Source of the DNA: Membranipora membranacea
Taxonomy: Eukaryota; Bryozoa; Gymnolaemata; Cheilostomatida; Membraniporidae
Direction: 5' to 3'
DNA: 64,000 nucleotides
NCBI GenBank assembly: GCA_914767715.1
Contig: OU612072.1
Coordinates: 25,172,001 to 25,236,000, forward strand
Positions 61,925 through 64,000 of the stretch are shown here, one piece after another (position 1 is the first letter of the stretch; every line of letters starts with the position of its first letter). The position numbers and the translations under genes were made by a program. The notes beneath the pieces were generated by a model. The model saw nothing but the letters and a program-made list of their open reading frames with translations, had not been told where the DNA came from and did no database searches.

Positions 61925-62381
61925 GTGATGAGAATCATGTATCTTCCCTCTTCTTCAAAAACTGTCCTGCCTTCACCGGATCCCTACTGTCTGCTATTGA
62001 TTTGACAAAACATACATTAATAAAAAAAATATTCCATCATGAAATTTTGGCATTGTACTGTCCCACATTTCCCACAAGTTCATGTGAAACATATTTTGAG
62101 ACTATTTTGCGTAGTCCCAAAAATGGAAATGCTCAACAATCTGAGGAATGGAAACAGGTAATATCTTATCCCAAGATAGTGCAGGTAAGTCTATAGTGCA
62201 GGTAAGTCAGGTGTCACTATTAGAAATTAAAGCTAATATAGTGCGCTTTGTACTATTTCTATCCAACTTTGAGGACTCTTTCCATCTAACACTTGGAACA
62301 CAGTGGAACATTCATACTCATGGCGTCAATCGTCTTCTACAACATCATCACTTAGATGAAGAAGTTGCACAACTCATCTAA
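61925..62381 (+). CDS. Possible 3' end of an unknown gene with a 53-bp intron
   Basis: An open frame runs to EEWKQ at 62157, followed by GTAATATC. A second block from 62211 (VSLLEIKANIVRFVLFLSNF, then GTQWNIHTHGVNRLLQHHHL) ends at TAA 62381. Both are at phase 0, so a 53-bp intron would join them. The intron contains a tandem duplication of TATAGTGCAGGTAAGTC, offering alternative acceptors at 62184, 62201 and 62210. The start of the gene is not seen, and the neighbouring MITE may mark its limit. No domain is recognised. Confidence 0.35.
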
Positions 62382-62590
62382 AGCTATGTTGTAATCTATG
62401 TTGTATGTAGATTTGAAACTCAAATTTATTGTGCAAGTGCAAATGATAGGATTACAATGATGCAGTGGTTGATGACAGCATCCTCCTGTATAATCTGGAT
62501 GTATGATGGTGTTGTACATACAGAAGACCTCCATTATTTATAGGCCTGATCCGAAGGGACTGTGTGATCAGTCAAAGTCGAAACGACTTT

Positions 62591-62664
62591 CGGCCCAGGA
62601 TAGGGTTTGAACCAACAACCCGCTGGTCAAGTGGCAGACACGCTAACCACTGCGCCAAACTGAC
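62591..62664 (-). repeat. tRNA-derived SINE head
   Basis: On the minus strand TTTGGCGCAGTGGTTAGCGT (A box) and GGTTCAAACCC (box B) are correctly spaced and preceded by a CAGT repeat. The last bases do not form an acceptor stem with the 5' end, so it is called a SINE relic. Confidence 0.6.
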
Positions 62665-62699
62665 TGGCTGACTGACTGACTGGCAGGTAACCTATTTAT

Positions 62700-64000
62700 A
62701 AACAGGTAATATTTGCGAGTACAATTTTTTGGATCGGTGCAAGTTGTTGCAAGAGGTAGCATATAAAATTTAGTAACAGTGCAAAAATCTGCAGTAGCAA
62801 CCAGGTGCAACATTTCAAACATGATGAGGAGGACTGCTTTCAGTGCATCCAGAACTTCAAGTTTTATAAATAGACAATGTGACCACAGGTTTACCGACAA
62901 TGCAAGTTACTGATGGCCAATCCTGCTTTGACAGCATTTATTTGCTGGACCACTGTTAAATGCATTGGTCAGTCATACGAATATATCACTTATATCTGGT
63001 TTGCAATATCATCTAGCAAACTTTCATATGGAATGCCATTTGTAAAATTTTCCATACTTTCAAGAAGAAAATCTTTGGGCAAATAACATAATTAATCTGT
63101 CAGTTGGTGGAAATCATAGCCCTACATTTCATCTATTTAGATTAGGGAAGACTTAAATTCTTTGTTTTGTTAAGATTGAGTTGGTTAGGTGTGTAGGATA
63201 CAAAGACTTGAAAATAAAAAAGCTTATAATTTCAATGCCAGCGAGCAATGGTACTGCTTTCCAATTTTGTGGATCATCGAAAATAAGCTCCAGCAGGTTC
63301 AATCCCAGAGTATCCAGCTTTCTTGTTTTCTTGAATATTGAAGAAGGTTATTTTCAAGTTGATCTACATCGATCCCCAGTGAAACTTTTGGCATGGCACA
63401 TGCAGTCAGGTTTTCAAATGACTAACATCAACATAGAAATCTCACGGACGTTTGTTCCACTATTTCAACTGTGCTGTTTTTTTTTCCTTTCAAGAGAAAA
63501 CACCACATAACTGACTCAACACTATTCTTTCCACCCCCCCCCCCCACCCTACGGTAAAAAAAGCTGCCATAACCTGTTTGGTTTTCATAAAAGCTGTCAA
63601 AATTGTTGTGCAAAGATTCATTTTCATTCACAGTTTAGTGATGATAGTTTTTAAATGGTGATGCTTCATGTTGGCACTTATTATTAAACCATAAAAAACA
63701 ATTTAGTGTTGTTCATTAACTTGTAGTTGTGTCTTATCCATGTTTAGTGGTTTTTTTCATTTTACTTAGCTGCAGTATCTTGCATTGGCAATTGCTCAAT
63801 TGAATTTACAGTAAACATTTGATAAACCTATAATAACAGCTACATCATTATCTATTGGCAGGAATCAACAATGCGTCAGACAGCCAAACTTTGATTTCAT
63901 TGTGTGATAATGGAAATAAAAATCTGAATATCACGCTTTGTTGGTAGGATGAACGAGCTAAGGACAATGGCAGCAGATTTTCACATTGTTAATTTTATAA
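62700..64000. other. Right end of window, no gene seen
   Basis: Short open stretches at 62.64-62.9 kb (minus) and 63.18-63.51 kb (plus) lack splice context. A C-homopolymer lies near 63533-63545. Confidence 0.35.

Overview
The window is animal nuclear DNA. It is AT-rich, and its genes are split into many short exons joined by GT..AG introns. It has no operons and no ribosome-binding sites. It is full of decayed transposons: tRNA-derived SINEs, TTAA-flanked MITEs, a hAT-type element and LINE reverse-transcriptase scraps. The coding genes are mostly orphans, and a short-intron invertebrate such as a sponge fits best. That assignment is an inference, because no diagnostic marker gene is present.

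Layout. 1-3400 is upstream non-coding DNA with one tRNA-bearing MITE. 3471-18169 (+) is the best gene in the window: 16 exons join in frame into a 654-residue type II membrane protein. It has a long tyrosine-rich cytoplasmic tail with NPxY, YxxM and YxxL motifs, one transmembrane helix, a glycosylated coiled-coil stalk, four collagen-like triplets and a six-cysteine C-terminal module. 18.2-25.9 kb is mostly non-coding, with doubtful exons at 22.3-23.7 kb.

25.9-42.1 kb holds a cluster of small orphan genes, several with visible TATA boxes. One is a complete five-exon gene on the minus strand (25922-28367). Two are related genes in opposite orientation (31344-33209 minus, 38861-40600 plus), the second carrying a 2-nt frameshift. 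A decayed set of fragments lies at 41.3-42.1 kb. A separate signal-peptide first exon with its own TATA box sits at 35.4 kb.

42.2-52.4 kb is a giant imperfect palindrome with arms of about 2.6 kb. It is built from recurring modules, and a 1,048-bp hAT-type element interrupts one module with a perfect 8-bp target duplication. Its centre also has a tandemly duplicated tRNA-SINE.

52.4-64 kb holds two more minus-strand orphan genes (53991-56868, five exons; 58543-59605, at least two exons), a fold-back MITE at 61.3-61.8 kb, a possible plus-strand gene end at 61.9-62.4 kb and a tRNA-SINE at 62.6 kb.

No functional partnership between the genes can be shown. The type II protein looks like a surface receptor or adhesion molecule with signalling capacity. 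The 25.9-42.1 kb genes look like an expanding, decaying lineage-specific family whose members carry basic, nuclear-localisation-like stretches.
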